Assembly (NCBI GenBank): GCA_016222825.1
Contig: JACRQF010000019.1
Coordinates: 372,001-436,000 of the forward strand
Direction of reading: 5' to 3'
Origin: Verrucomicrobiota bacterium
Lineage (GTDB): Bacteria; Verrucomicrobiota; Verrucomicrobiia; CAIQCK01
DNA: 64,000 nt
The notes below the pieces were generated by a model that saw only the letters and a program-made list of their open reading frames with translations, searched no databases and was not told the DNA's origin. This document shows positions 45,169 through 53,644 of the stretch, piece after piece (positions within the stretch are counted from its first letter, which is position 1; each line of letters begins with the position of its first letter). Both the position numbers and the translations under genes were made by a program.

Positions 45169-45980
45169 GCGTGATCCACGAAGAACTTCGCCCCGTGCCG
45201 CCGCTGAAGCTGGAGGTGGAGCACGTCTCGAAGACGTTCCGCACCAAGAGCGCGACGACCCACGCCCTCGACGACGTGAGCCTGACGGTGAGCGAAGGCG
45301 AGTTCGTGTGCCTGGTCGGGCCGAGCGGTTGCGGCAAATCCACGCTGCTGAACATCATCGCCGGGCTGGACACCGCCGACAGCGGCCGCGTGCTCGCCGA
45401 CGGCAGGCTCGTGACCGGGCCGGGCCGCGACCGGATGGTGATGTTCCAGGAGTCGGCGCTGTTCCCGTGGCTCGACGTGATGGACAACGTGCTGTTTGGA
45501 CTGAAGCTCAAGCCCAACCTGAACAACCGCGAGCGAAACGAAGTGGCACAATTCTACCTGCAACTGGTCGGGTTGGAGAAATTCCACCGCGCCAACATCC
45601 ACGAGCTTTCGGGCGGCATGAAGCAGCGCGTGGCGCTGGCGCGGGCGTTGGCGCCGAATCCGCGCGTGCTGCTGATGGACGAGCCGTTCGGGGCGCTGGA
45701 CGCGCTGACGCGGGAGCAGTTGTATGGCGACATTCAGGAAATCTGGCAGAAGCGGCGCAAGACGATCGTGTTCGTCACGCACAACGTGCGCGAAGCGGCC
45801 TGCCTCGGCGAGCGCGTGGTGCTCTTTTCGCCGCGGCCTGGCCGGATCGAGGAAGAATTCCGGATTGACCTGCCGCACCCGCGCGACATCAACAGCGTCA
45901 GCCTGGCCGAGCACGCCGCGCAGATCATGCGGGCGCTGAAACGCCACTGGCCGTCCAACGGCTCGGAGGTGTCGGAATGA
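45165..45980 (+). CDS. ABC importer ATP-binding protein, SsuB/TauB type
   Basis: This is a 271-residue ATPase energising the adjacent importer. Walker A is GPSGCGKST, the Q-loop lies in MFQESALFPWL, the signature is LSGGMKQRVALARAL, Walker B is VLLMDEPFGALDA and the switch His is in VTHNVREA. The sequence around FPRPGRI-like SPRPGRIEEE is characteristic of sulfonate/nitrate importers. It overlaps both neighbours by 4 bp (ATGA). Confidence 0.95.
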   Translation: MSVIHEELRPVPPLKLEVEHVSKTFRTKSATTHALDDVSLTVSEGEFVCLVGPSGCGKSTLLNIIAGLDTADSGRVLADGRLVTGPGRDRMVMFQESALFPWLDVMDNVLFGLKLKPNLNNRERNEVAQFYLQLVGLEKFHRANIHELSGGMKQRVALARALAPNPRVLLMDEPFGALDALTREQLYGDIQEIWQKRRKTIVFVTHNVREAACLGERVVLFSPRPGRIEEEFRIDLPHPRDINSVSLAEHAAQIMRALKRHWPSNGSEVSE

Positions 45981-46741
45981 AGCGCATCCTGACAGCGGCG
46001 GGTTTCTTTGCGGCGCTGGTCGCCGCATGGGAGGCGCTCGTGCGCGCGGGCATTTGGTCGCCGGTGATGGTGCCGTCGCCGCTTAGTGTGGCCGAATACA
46101 TCTTCGGCGCGATCCGCGACGGCACGCTGGGCCACGCCGCGCTGGTCACGATGCGCCGGCTCTTGGTGGGCTACACGCTGGGCGTCATCTTCGGCTTGCC
46201 GCTCGGACTGGTGACGGCGCGGTTCAAGTTCTGCGAAGACACGCTGGGCATCATTGCGCTTGGCCTGCAAACGCTGCCGAGCGTCTGCTGGGTGCCGTTG
46301 GCGCTGCTGTGGTTCGGCCAGACCGAGGCGGCGATGATGTTCGTGGTCATCATGGGCACGCTCTGGTCGGTCGTGATCGCCACCGACAACGGCGTGCGCA
46401 ACATCCCGCCCATCTACGCCCGCGCCGCGCAGACGATGGGGTCGAACCGCTGGCACACGTGGGTCTGGGTGAAGCTGCCCGCGTCGCTGCCGTTCATCGT
46501 CAGCGGCATGAAGCAGGGCTGGGCGTTCGCGTGGCGGTCGCTGATGGCGGCGGAGGTCTATGTGACGATCCTGACCGGTTTCGGCCTGGGCCACCTGCTG
46601 CATTACGGCCGCGAGTTGCACGCCATGGATCAGGTCATCGCGATCATGCTCGTGATCATCGTGATCGGCCTGCTCGCCGACAAAATTGTGTTTTCACCCT
46701 GGGAAAGGTTCCTCCATCACCGCTGGGGCACGACGAAATAG
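45977..46741 (+). CDS. ABC importer permease, SsuC/TauC type
   Basis: This is a 254-residue inner-membrane permease with about six helices. The coupling-helix region (EAA loop) is seen around AAQTMGSNRWHTWVWVKLPASLP. The C-terminal IVIGLLADKIVFSPWERFLHHRWG is typical of the taurine/sulfonate permease family. It is the last gene of the operon and is followed 23 bp later by a strong terminator. Confidence 0.93.
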   Translation: MKRILTAAGFFAALVAAWEALVRAGIWSPVMVPSPLSVAEYIFGAIRDGTLGHAALVTMRRLLVGYTLGVIFGLPLGLVTARFKFCEDTLGIIALGLQTLPSVCWVPLALLWFGQTEAAMMFVVIMGTLWSVVIATDNGVRNIPPIYARAAQTMGSNRWHTWVWVKLPASLPFIVSGMKQGWAFAWRSLMAAEVYVTILTGFGLGHLLHYGRELHAMDQVIAIMLVIIVIGLLADKIVFSPWERFLHHRWGTTK

Positions 46742-46763
46742 CCGACGGCTTTCGCAGCAAACA

Positions 46764-46797
46764 AAAAGAGCGTCCCACTTGCGCGGGACGCTCTTTT
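46764..46797. terminator. Bidirectional rho-independent terminator
   Basis: AAAAGAGCGTCCC and GGGACGCTCTTTT pair perfectly around an 8-nt loop. The A and T tracts on either side let it serve both the ABC importer (plus) and the first RRM gene (minus). Confidence 0.95.
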
Positions 46798-46828
46798 GTT
46801 TGGGAACGAGAATCGTTCCGCAGTCGGA

Positions 46829-47167
46829 TTACCGACGGCCGCCACGACCGCCGTCGCGGTGACCACCGCCACGACCGCCGCCAAAACCGCCGCCGCCGCC
46901 GCCGCCACGGGGGCGTTCTTCGCGGGGACGGGCTTCGTTGACCGTCAGGGCACGGCCGTCGAGTTCCTTGCCATTGAACTGGGAGACGGCCGCGTTGGCC
47001 TCCTCCTGCGATCCCATCGTCACGAACGCGAAGCCGCGGGACTTGCCCGTGAACTTGTCCGTGATGAGTTCGCACGCGGTGACATTGCCGGCCTGCTTGA
47101 AGAGGTCGAGCACTTCGCCTTCGGTGGTGTTAAACGACAGGTTGCCTACGAATAGCTTTGTAGCCAT
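46829..47167 (-). CDS. Glycine-rich RRM RNA-binding protein 1
   Basis: This is a 112-residue RNA-binding protein. A single RRM (residues 1-80) shows RNP2 (KLFVGNLS) and RNP1 (SRGFAFVTM), followed by a Gly/Arg-rich tail. Such proteins in cyanobacteria and other bacteria bind RNA and are often cold-induced. Its 5' leader and first 52 coding bases are nearly or fully identical to those of the second RRM gene 0.7 kb upstream, although the remaining coding DNA has diverged. Confidence 0.95.
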   Translation of the reverse strand: MATKLFVGNLSFNTTEGEVLDLFKQAGNVTACELITDKFTGKSRGFAFVTMGSQEEANAAVSQFNGKELDGRALTVNEARPREERPRGGGGGGGFGGGRGGGHRDGGRGGRR

Positions 47168-47279
47168 TATCTTACTCTTGTCCTTCTGCTGCTGTGGGAG
47201 CTTGCGTGACTGTTCCCGACTTCTTCGGGTTTCGGATCATCACCAGCTATCAAGGCTGCCTGACAATCTACCAACTCAC
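47168..47279 (-). promoter_or_regulatory. Conserved 5' leader of RRM gene 1
   Basis: Bases 47207-47279 match the leader of the second RRM gene at 72 of 73 positions. A perfect 5-bp stem-loop (CCCGA, AGAAG, TCGGG on the coding strand) is at 47215-47229, and a conserved AGAAGGA lies 13-15 nt before the start. It is a probable structured leader RNA. Confidence 0.7.
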
Positions 47280-47432
47280 CGCGAACCGCTTCCAACTGCG
47301 AGCGGCGGAACAGTAGCCAAAAGCCTCCGAATATCAATCATCTTTTTTTGTAAAAAAAGCCGCCTAAACCAAGCTCCAGCCAACGCATCGCGGCAGCCCC
47401 GTTTCCGCGCGAGATGCACACAGGTTGAAACA

Positions 47433-47466
47433 AAAAGGGCGCCTCGTTTGCACGAGACGCCCTTTT
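47433..47466 (-). terminator. Rho-independent terminator of RRM gene 2
   Basis: GGGCG-C-CTCGT and ACGAG-A-CGCCC pair with a single mismatch, flanked by AAAA and TTTT. It lies 56 bp beyond the stop of the second RRM gene and before the leader of the first, so the two genes are separate units. Confidence 0.9.
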
Positions 47467-47521
47467 GTCAGAACAAAAGTTCCGTCAGCCGCGGACGCAA
47501 ATCCACGGGCTTGCGAACGGC

Positions 47522-47848
47522 TTAATACCGGCCGCCGCGACCGCCGCGATCACCGCCGCGACCGCCGCCGTAACCGCCGCCGCCGCCACGGGGACGCTCC
47601 TCGCGCGGGCGGGCTTCGTTGACCGTCAGGGCACGGCCGTCGAGTTCTTTGCCGTTGAATTGAGTGACGGCCGCAGTGGCCTCCTCTTGCGATCCCATCG
47701 TCACGAACGCAAACCCGCGGGACTTGCTGGTGAACTTGTCCACGATGAGTTCGCACGAACTGACGTTGCCCGCCTGCTTGAACAGGTCGAGAATATCGCC
47801 TTCGGTGGTGTTAAACGACAGGTTGCCTACGAATAGCTTTGTAGCCAT
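47522..47848 (-). CDS. Glycine-rich RRM RNA-binding protein 2
   Basis: This is a 108-residue paralogue of RRM protein 1. The ATG at 47848 gives the same N-terminus (MATKLFVGNLSFNTTEG); the frame is open further upstream, but that part is the conserved leader. RNP1 is SRGFAFVTM and the tail is Gly/Arg/Tyr-rich. By hand alignment, about 23 differences fall in the 185 bp after the identical first 52 bases. Confidence 0.95.
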   Translation of the reverse strand: MATKLFVGNLSFNTTEGDILDLFKQAGNVSSCELIVDKFTSKSRGFAFVTMGSQEEATAAVTQFNGKELDGRALTVNEARPREERPRGGGGGYGGGRGGDRGGRGGRY

Positions 47849-47961
47849 TTTATTATGTTTTCCTTCTGCTGCGGTGGGAGCTAGGCGGTGACTGTTCCCG
47901 ACTTCTTCGGGTTTCGGATCATCACCAGCTATCGAGGCTGCCTGACAATCTACCAACTCAC
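47849..47961 (-). promoter_or_regulatory. Conserved 5' leader of RRM gene 2
   Basis: Bases 47889-47961 match the leader of RRM gene 1 except at one position. The same stem-loop is at 47897-47911 and the AGAAGGA element precedes the start. The sequence upstream (from 47962) no longer matches, so the conserved block has a sharp outer edge. Confidence 0.7.
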
Positions 47962-48124
47962 TGCTGAATACTGCCTACTGCGAGCGCGGCGACTTTACGC
48001 TAAAGCGCAGGAATAGCAACAGGAATTCCCAATAAACCACCGGCTCGGTATCGCACTGGCACATACGCGTTTTTCCTTGCCGGCCCGCCGCTGGCGGCCT
48101 ATCACCTCTCTCCGAAATGTCGCC

Positions 48125-49294
48125 ATGATCACCATTGTCGCCGCTCCCGATAAATTCAAAGGCTCGCTGACTGCGGAAGAAGCCGCCGACGCCATCGAAC
48201 GCGGCGTCCGGCGGGCCTGGCCGCGGGCACGTGTCGTGAAAGCCCCGATGGCTGACGGCGGCGAAGGCACACTCCGCGCGCTTGTGCAGGCCACGGGAGG
48301 GAGGATTCTTCACCAGCGCGTGATGGGGCCCCTCGGCAAGCCCGTGCGCGCGGCATTCGGCGTGCTCGGCGACGGCGAGACGGCGGTCATCGAGATGGCC
48401 GAAGCGAGCGGCTACCGGCTCGTGCCGGCGGCGCGACGCAACCCGCTCGTCACCACCACCTACGGCACCGGCGAACTGATCGTGGCGGCGTGGCGGCGCG
48501 GCTGCCGGCGGCTCATCGTCGGCATCGGTGGCAGCGCCACCAACGACGGCGGCGCGGGCATGGCGCAAGCGCTCGGCGCCCGGCTGCTCGACGGCCGAGG
48601 CCGTGAGCTGCTCCCCGGCATCGGCGGCGGCGCGTTGGATCGCGTGGCAAAGATTGAGTTTCCAAAATCAGGAATCAGAAATCAGAAACCAGAAATCCTC
48701 GTCGCCAGCGACGTGCGCAACCCACTCATTGGCCCGCGCGGCGCGAGCGCAGTGTTCGGCCCGCAGAAGGGCGCGACACCAACGATGGTGAAGCAACTCG
48801 ACGCGAACCTCCGGCACTGGGCAAAGGTGATTACGCAATGCGGAATGCGGAATGCGGATTACAGGTCGCTGACAACGTTTCCCGGCGGCGGCGCGGCAGG
48901 TGGGCTGGGCGCGGGGCTGCGTGCGTTCCTTGGGGCGCGGTTTCGTCCGGGTGTGGAGATCGTCATCGAGCACGCGCGGCTGGCGGAAAAACTGCGCGGC
49001 GCAGCCCTCGTCATCACGGGCGAGGGCCGGCTCGATCTCTCGACGCTCGACGGCAAGGCGCCGCTCGGCGTGGCGCGGCTCGCCCGGCGGCTCGGCGTGC
49101 CGGTGATCGCCATCGGCGGCTCGCTCGCACCAGACGCGGAGACGGCATTCCAGCGCGCCGGTTTCGCGGCGGCTTTGCCGCTGATGGCCGGCCCTATTCC
49201 GCTGGAGGAAGCGATGGCGCAGGCGGGCGCTCTGCTGGAGGCGACAACGGCTCGAGCAATGGAGCTTGTGCGGATTCAGATTTATAGAACGTAA
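48125..49294 (+). CDS. glxK: Glycerate 2-kinase carrying two heptad-repeat insertions
   Basis: This is a 389-residue GlxK-type kinase that phosphorylates glycerate. MITIVAAPDKFKGSLTAEEAADAI fixes the start at 48125. GIGGSATNDGGAGMAQALG, DVRNPLIGPRGASAVFGPQKGA and PGGGAAGGLGAGLRAFLGA are strongly conserved family blocks. Two short stretches between these blocks (PKSGIRNQKPE and QCGMRNADY) are encoded by 7-bp tandem repeats and do not resemble the family, but both keep the frame. The enzyme is probably active. Confidence 0.9.
   Translation: MITIVAAPDKFKGSLTAEEAADAIERGVRRAWPRARVVKAPMADGGEGTLRALVQATGGRILHQRVMGPLGKPVRAAFGVLGDGETAVIEMAEASGYRLVPAARRNPLVTTTYGTGELIVAAWRRGCRRLIVGIGGSATNDGGAGMAQALGARLLDGRGRELLPGIGGGALDRVAKIEFPKSGIRNQKPEILVASDVRNPLIGPRGASAVFGPQKGATPTMVKQLDANLRHWAKVITQCGMRNADYRSLTTFPGGGAAGGLGAGLRAFLGARFRPGVEIVIEHARLAEKLRGAALVITGEGRLDLSTLDGKAPLGVARLARRLGVPVIAIGGSLAPDAETAFQRAGFAAALPLMAGPIPLEEAMAQAGALLEATTARAMELVRIQIYRT
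48664..48698 (+). repeat. 7-bp tandem repeat in glxK, copy A
   Basis: Five 7-bp units: AAAATCA, GGAATCA, GAAATCA, GAAACCA, GAAATCC. They are A-rich within a GC-rich gene and maintain the reading frame. Confidence 0.85.
48830..48864 (+). repeat. 7-bp tandem repeat in glxK, copy B
   Basis: Five 7-bp units: ATTACGC, three copies of AATGCGG, and ATTACAG. They lie between the ATP-site block and the PGGGAAGG loop and maintain the reading frame. Confidence 0.85.
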
Positions 49295-49356
49295 ACGCGA
49301 TGCGTAAATTCGGGTTGGCTTTTTCCCTGTGGCTCGTTACGAATCATCCGTCGCCG

Positions 49357-49384
49357 TTTACGCATTACGTTTTACGAATTATGA
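49357..49384 (+). repeat. 7-bp tandem repeat overlapping the fabD start codon
   Basis: Four 7-bp units: TTTACGC, ATTACGT, TTTACGA, ATTATGA. The ATG of fabD (49381) lies in the last unit, so the repeat occupies the position where a ribosome-binding site would be. Confidence 0.7.
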
Positions 49385-50313
49385 AAACAGCACTTCTTTT
49401 CGCCGGCCAGGGCGCTCAAGTCGTCGGCATGGGCAAGGATCTCGCGGCGGCATCGCCCGCGGTGCGGCAGGTGTTCGAGCGCGCCAACGCGACGCTCGGC
49501 TATGATCTGGCGCGCATTTGCTTCGACGGCCCGGAAGTGGAACTGACCAGGACCGACAACGCACAGCCGGCGATTTTCGCGGCCTCCATCGCGTGTCTGG
49601 AGGCGTTGCGCTCGGAACTGGGCAGCCAGGGAAAGTCGCTGGAGTTCGCGGCGACGGCGGGCTTGTCGCTCGGCGAATTCACGGCGCACGTGGCGGCGGG
49701 GACGATGAGTTTCGACGACGGCATGAAACTGGTGCGGCTGCGCGGCCAGGCGATGCAGGCGGCTTGCGAAGCGACGGCCGGCACAATGGCCGCCGTGATG
49801 AACCTGGACGAAGCCGCTTGCGCGGAGGTCTGCAAGGAAAGCGGCGCGGAAGTGGCGAACCTCAACTGCCCCGGCCAGATCGTCATCAGCGGCGAGAAGA
49901 GCGCCATTGCCGCCGCGTGCGAGCAGGCGAAGGCACGCGGCGCGAAGCGGGCGTTGCCGCTGAACGTGGCAGGCGCGTATCACTCGCGCTTGATGGCGAG
50001 CGCGCAAGCGCCGCTGGCCAACGCACTGGCGGCTGCAACGCTGGCCGCGCCGAAGGTGACGGTGGTTTCCAATGTGACAGCCAAACCGACAACAACACCG
50101 GAGGAAGTTCGCGACTTGCTGGTCCGGCAGATTGTTTCGTCGGTTTATTGGGAGGCTTCGATGCGCTGGTTGCTGGCGCAAGGTTTCCAGCGGTTCATCG
50201 AGCTTGGCCCCGGCACGGTGCTGGCGGGTTTCATGAAACGGATTGATTCCTCCATCCCGGTGCTGTCCGTGAACAACTGCGCCTCGCTCGCCGACGTCGC
50301 GGCCAAGCTCTGA
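49381..50313 (+). CDS. fabD: Malonyl-CoA:ACP transacylase
   Basis: This is a 310-residue cytoplasmic enzyme that moves malonyl from CoA to acyl-carrier protein for fatty-acid synthesis. The start KTALLFAGQGAQVVGMGKDL matches the family. The nucleophile Ser96 is in GLSLGEF and the partner His in GAYHSRLM. The ATG at 49381 lies in a 7-bp repeat and has no clear Shine-Dalgarno sequence. An in-frame ATG at 49300 would add 27 unrelated residues. No other fab genes follow in the window. Confidence 0.94.
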   Translation: MKTALLFAGQGAQVVGMGKDLAAASPAVRQVFERANATLGYDLARICFDGPEVELTRTDNAQPAIFAASIACLEALRSELGSQGKSLEFAATAGLSLGEFTAHVAAGTMSFDDGMKLVRLRGQAMQAACEATAGTMAAVMNLDEAACAEVCKESGAEVANLNCPGQIVISGEKSAIAAACEQAKARGAKRALPLNVAGAYHSRLMASAQAPLANALAAATLAAPKVTVVSNVTAKPTTTPEEVRDLLVRQIVSSVYWEASMRWLLAQGFQRFIELGPGTVLAGFMKRIDSSIPVLSVNNCASLADVAAKL

Positions 50314-50331
50314 CGTCCTGACGTTGTCACC

Positions 50332-51726
50332 TCAGAATCCCCGCACCATGTAGGCGTGGAGGATGCCGGATTCGTCGGAGTTGAAGAAACCGAGCTTGCC
50401 GTTCGGCGACAGGAACGGATGGATGTGCGACTGTTTGATGCAGGTGGAGCGCGGATTCAGCAGATACTTCCAGTTGCGGAGCGCATCCCTGCCCGGCTCG
50501 CCGAACTCGGCGGCGAAGATGCGCCCGCCTTTGTCGAACGGGCCGGCGTCGCTGATGAACCGCTGGCCCGTGATGTCGCCGGCGAAGTGGCTGAAGCGAG
50601 ATTCCTTCAAGTCTCGCGTGAGGTCATTGCGGACGCCGCCGGGCGTCTTGATGCCAACGTGGCCGGTGTGCGGCGCGGCGCTGCCCTCGATGAGGAACGC
50701 GCCGCGCGGGTTGCGCGAACTGGTGCTGGTGATGCCCCATGTCGTTCGACCGCGCCAGCACTGATGGCCCTGACAAAACTCGTTGCCGTCGCGGCCCCAC
50801 GGCATGTTGCGGAAGCTGGTGCCGTCGTCGCGGATGACATGGATGTCCGCTCCGTCGCCGCCGGTCAATTTCTTCAATTCGCCCTTGGGCGTCATGACGC
50901 AGCCGTGATTTTCCTGAATGAGAATGTCGTGCGACGCCTCCGGGTCGGTCGAGCGGCAATACTGCGAGTGCAGGTTGCACCACGTCGGCCCGTGGAGGAT
51001 GAGCTTGACCGTCGCTTTCTCCAAGTCGAACACCATCAGGCCATAGGGCGGCGGGTCGGTCTGGCCGTCGCCGAGGAAGCCGGAGATCGCGAGCCGTTTG
51101 CTGTCCGATGAGATCGTCGAGATCGGGTAGAGCCGGCTGGGGCGGAACTTCGTGCCCGGCAACGGCCCGTCCACGACAAGCAACGTGCGCCGGTCGGTGC
51201 CGTCGAGGTTGACGCGCTTGAGCGCGAACTTGCCGCCGCCGACCGTCGTCTCGTCCACGAAGTAATAGAGGTATTTGCCATCGGGCGACACCGACGGCGC
51301 GACGCAGCCCGTCTCCTGCGTGAGCGGCGAGAGGGCGCAGTAATTCTCGATGTCGCAGAGGTAATACTGGTGTTTCGGGTCGTTCTTGTTGCCGCCGTGC
51401 GCCGTCGCCGAGCGATGCAGGACGAATCGCTTCGAGTCCATCGTAAACACCTGCGCCTCCATGTAGAGGTGCGCCCACGGCACGCCCTGTTCGGTGGTGA
51501 GTTGGATGACCTCCAGCCCTTTTGGCGATTCGGCGTCGAGCAAGTCGGGTCGCGGTCTGGCCTTCCCGGTTTTCATCGAACCAATGAGGTCAGTCTTTAC
51601 GAGTTTGGGAGCGTCATTGGCAGCGAAGGCCGGGCGCAACCAGCCGGTCACAACTGCGGTTGCGGTTGCCGCGCCGGCGCGCCTCAAGAACGCGCGGCGG
51701 CTGGTCGGTGTGCGGTGGGTGTTCAT
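50332..51726 (-). CDS. Tat-exported TolB/PL22-like beta-propeller protein
   Basis: This is a 464-residue protein with a twin-arginine signal (PTSRRAFLRRAGAATATAVV). The body is a seven-bladed-type propeller with WD/TolB-like blades (VSPDGKYLYYFVD, SSDSKRLAISGFLGD, HPFLSPNGKLGFFNSDESG). The arrangement, with several conserved His residues, resembles oligogalacturonate lyases of family PL22, which cleave unsaturated pectin fragments. Metal-binding residues could not be confirmed, so the lyase role is inference. Confidence 0.55.
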   Translation of the reverse strand: MNTHRTPTSRRAFLRRAGAATATAVVTGWLRPAFAANDAPKLVKTDLIGSMKTGKARPRPDLLDAESPKGLEVIQLTTEQGVPWAHLYMEAQVFTMDSKRFVLHRSATAHGGNKNDPKHQYYLCDIENYCALSPLTQETGCVAPSVSPDGKYLYYFVDETTVGGGKFALKRVNLDGTDRRTLLVVDGPLPGTKFRPSRLYPISTISSDSKRLAISGFLGDGQTDPPPYGLMVFDLEKATVKLILHGPTWCNLHSQYCRSTDPEASHDILIQENHGCVMTPKGELKKLTGGDGADIHVIRDDGTSFRNMPWGRDGNEFCQGHQCWRGRTTWGITSTSSRNPRGAFLIEGSAAPHTGHVGIKTPGGVRNDLTRDLKESRFSHFAGDITGQRFISDAGPFDKGGRIFAAEFGEPGRDALRNWKYLLNPRSTCIKQSHIHPFLSPNGKLGFFNSDESGILHAYMVRGF

Positions 51727-52149
51727 GGCGATTTGATAGTCCAGTCGGCGATCTTCCGGACATCATCCGTCGCCAACCCGCCGCTGACAAGTCCGCATTT
51801 GGCGGCGGCGTTGGAAATGCGCGGGCCTCAGTGCCCCAATAGCGGAGCGCTGAGGACCCAACATTCGTTGGCGACACGCTCCGCCTGTGAATAGCTTTGC
51901 GGCACCGGAAAGATCGGATGGGATTTTGTCCGATTTGGGTTTAACCTATCCGTCAACTGGGTCACGCCGGACTGGGAAGGCAGATTCCCTTGCCCCAACG
52001 TGCTTGCGTTTCGGGAGAGAGGCTCGCTCCCGATTCACCGCTTTGACACCAGAGGGATTGCTCTGGATGTCCACCCTCAGGCTGTCTGCCATAAGGGCTT
52101 CGCGGAGCCACGGCTGGCATGACCCGCAACCATGATACGGAGCGCGACG
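51727..52149. other. Divergent intergenic region without a recognised gene
   Basis: This stretch of about 420 bp separates two divergent exported-protein genes. The only structure I see is a perfect 6-bp hairpin (CCAGAG/CTCTGG) at 52049-52066. Base composition is more even than in the flanking genes. It must hold the promoters of both genes, but no clear -35/-10 pair stands out. Confidence 0.5.
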
Positions 52150-53643
52150 ATGAAGGACAAACATCAACTCGACGATTGTGTGGCGCTCATCGGCTGGACG
52201 TTCCGTTTTGCCCTCGCGGTTCTCGTCACTGGAGCCGTTTCGCCCGCGAGTTGCCAGCAGAACGACGTCATCACCGGTTCGCAACTCCGCAACCGCCTCA
52301 AGCACCTGTTGCTCGACAGCCGCGTCGTTGCCGAGACCAGCAACGCGCGACTCGTGCTCGGATCGGTGACGAAAGACGCGCACAACCCGCTCTTCCGCGC
52401 GGACAAGCCTTGGGAAAACGCACTCAACAACCTCTACCCGAACGTCGCCTACGACGAGAACGAGCGGTGCTTCAAGCTCTGGTATAAGTGCGTGCTCGCC
52501 GACTCCAACGTCATCGAGAAGATGATGCCGCCGCGCACCATCAACAACGTCGGCTGGTTCCTCTGCTACGCGACCTCGAAGGACGGCATCGTCTGGGAGA
52601 AGCCGGAGTTGGGCCTGCACGGATTCGACGGCACCACGAAAAACAACGCCGTCGCGCGCGATGTCGCCAACGTCGGCGTCTGCCGCGACCCGCACGACCC
52701 CGACCCGGCGCGGCGTTACAAGATGATCTACGACATCGGCGTGCGGCTACCCGACAACATGCGCGTGCGCTTTTCGGCCGACGGCATTCACTGGTCCGAG
52801 CCAGTCAAACCTGACGGACTCGGCACCGCTGGCGACACGCACAGCAACATGTTCTGGGACGACTGGCTCGGCCGTCACGTGCTCATCACACGGCTTTACA
52901 TCGGCGAGCGGCTCGTCTCACGCGCCGAGAGCGCGGATTTCCTGAAGTGGAGCAAGCCCGCGCTCGTGTTGCGCTCGACGCCGGCCGAGAGCAAAGCGCG
53001 CCAGACCTACTGCATGCCGGCGTTCCCCTACGCAAACGGTTACCTTGGCTTCGTGATGATGTATAACCTCGGCTCCGACAAGACCGTGGACTGCGAACTG
53101 GTCTGGAGTCCGGACTCGGTGATGTGGCAGCGCGTCTCGCCCGGCACGCCGTTCATCCCGCGCGGCGCGAAGGAGAGTTACGACGGCGGCTGCATCTACG
53201 CACAAGCTGGCCCTCCGATTATCAAAGATGGCCGGCTCTGGATTTACTACGGTGGCAGCCGCGAGGTCCATCGTGGCTGGAAACGCCACTGCTTGCCCTG
53301 CCTCGCGCGGTTGCGCGTGGACGGCTTCGCCGGCTACGAGCCGCAGGAGCCGGGCCGCCCCGCGACGATCCTCACGCCGCTGATGCGTTGTGCCAGTGAT
53401 GAACTGCGCGTGAGCGCCGACGTTCGCGGCGGTTCCGTGCGTGTGGAAGTTGTCGGCGAGTCCGGCCATACGCTGGCCGATTGCGAACCAATCACCGCCA
53501 ACGTGACCAACGGCGTGGTGCGTTGGAAGAACGGGAAGTCGCTGGCAGCACTGAGGGGGAAGACTGTTCGACTGAAGTTCGAACTGAATTCCGCCACCCT
53601 CTACGCCTTCACTGGCATGGAACTCGCCGCAGCGTCGAAGTGA
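52150..53643 (+). CDS. Secreted five-bladed-propeller glycosidase-like protein
   Basis: This is a 497-residue protein with a signal-like N-terminus (FRFALAVLVTGAVSPASC). I chose the ATG at 52150 because CGGAG lies 9 bp upstream; an ATG six codons earlier is possible. Repeated blades such as YATSKDGIVWEKPELGL, VRFSADGIHWSEP, and LVWSPDSVMWQRV, plus LWIYYGGSREVHRGW, resemble GH43/GH32/GH68-type propellers seen across polysaccharide degraders. A C-terminal beta-sandwich (ELRVSADVRGGSVRVEVV) is present. The catalytic acids were not identified. Confidence 0.6.
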   Translation: MKDKHQLDDCVALIGWTFRFALAVLVTGAVSPASCQQNDVITGSQLRNRLKHLLLDSRVVAETSNARLVLGSVTKDAHNPLFRADKPWENALNNLYPNVAYDENERCFKLWYKCVLADSNVIEKMMPPRTINNVGWFLCYATSKDGIVWEKPELGLHGFDGTTKNNAVARDVANVGVCRDPHDPDPARRYKMIYDIGVRLPDNMRVRFSADGIHWSEPVKPDGLGTAGDTHSNMFWDDWLGRHVLITRLYIGERLVSRAESADFLKWSKPALVLRSTPAESKARQTYCMPAFPYANGYLGFVMMYNLGSDKTVDCELVWSPDSVMWQRVSPGTPFIPRGAKESYDGGCIYAQAGPPIIKDGRLWIYYGGSREVHRGWKRHCLPCLARLRVDGFAGYEPQEPGRPATILTPLMRCASDELRVSADVRGGSVRVEVVGESGHTLADCEPITANVTNGVVRWKNGKSLAALRGKTVRLKFELNSATLYAFTGMELAAASK

Positions 53644-53644
53644 G

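Noticed and set aside
49300..49380. Earlier start for fabD at 49300
   Set aside because: The extra 27 residues are unlike the FabD family, and part of them is encoded by the 7-bp repeat. The family start is at 49381.
51887..52135. Small frame of 82 residues before the propeller gene
   Set aside because: There is no ribosome-binding site, no domain and no hydrophobic pattern, and it covers the probable promoter region.
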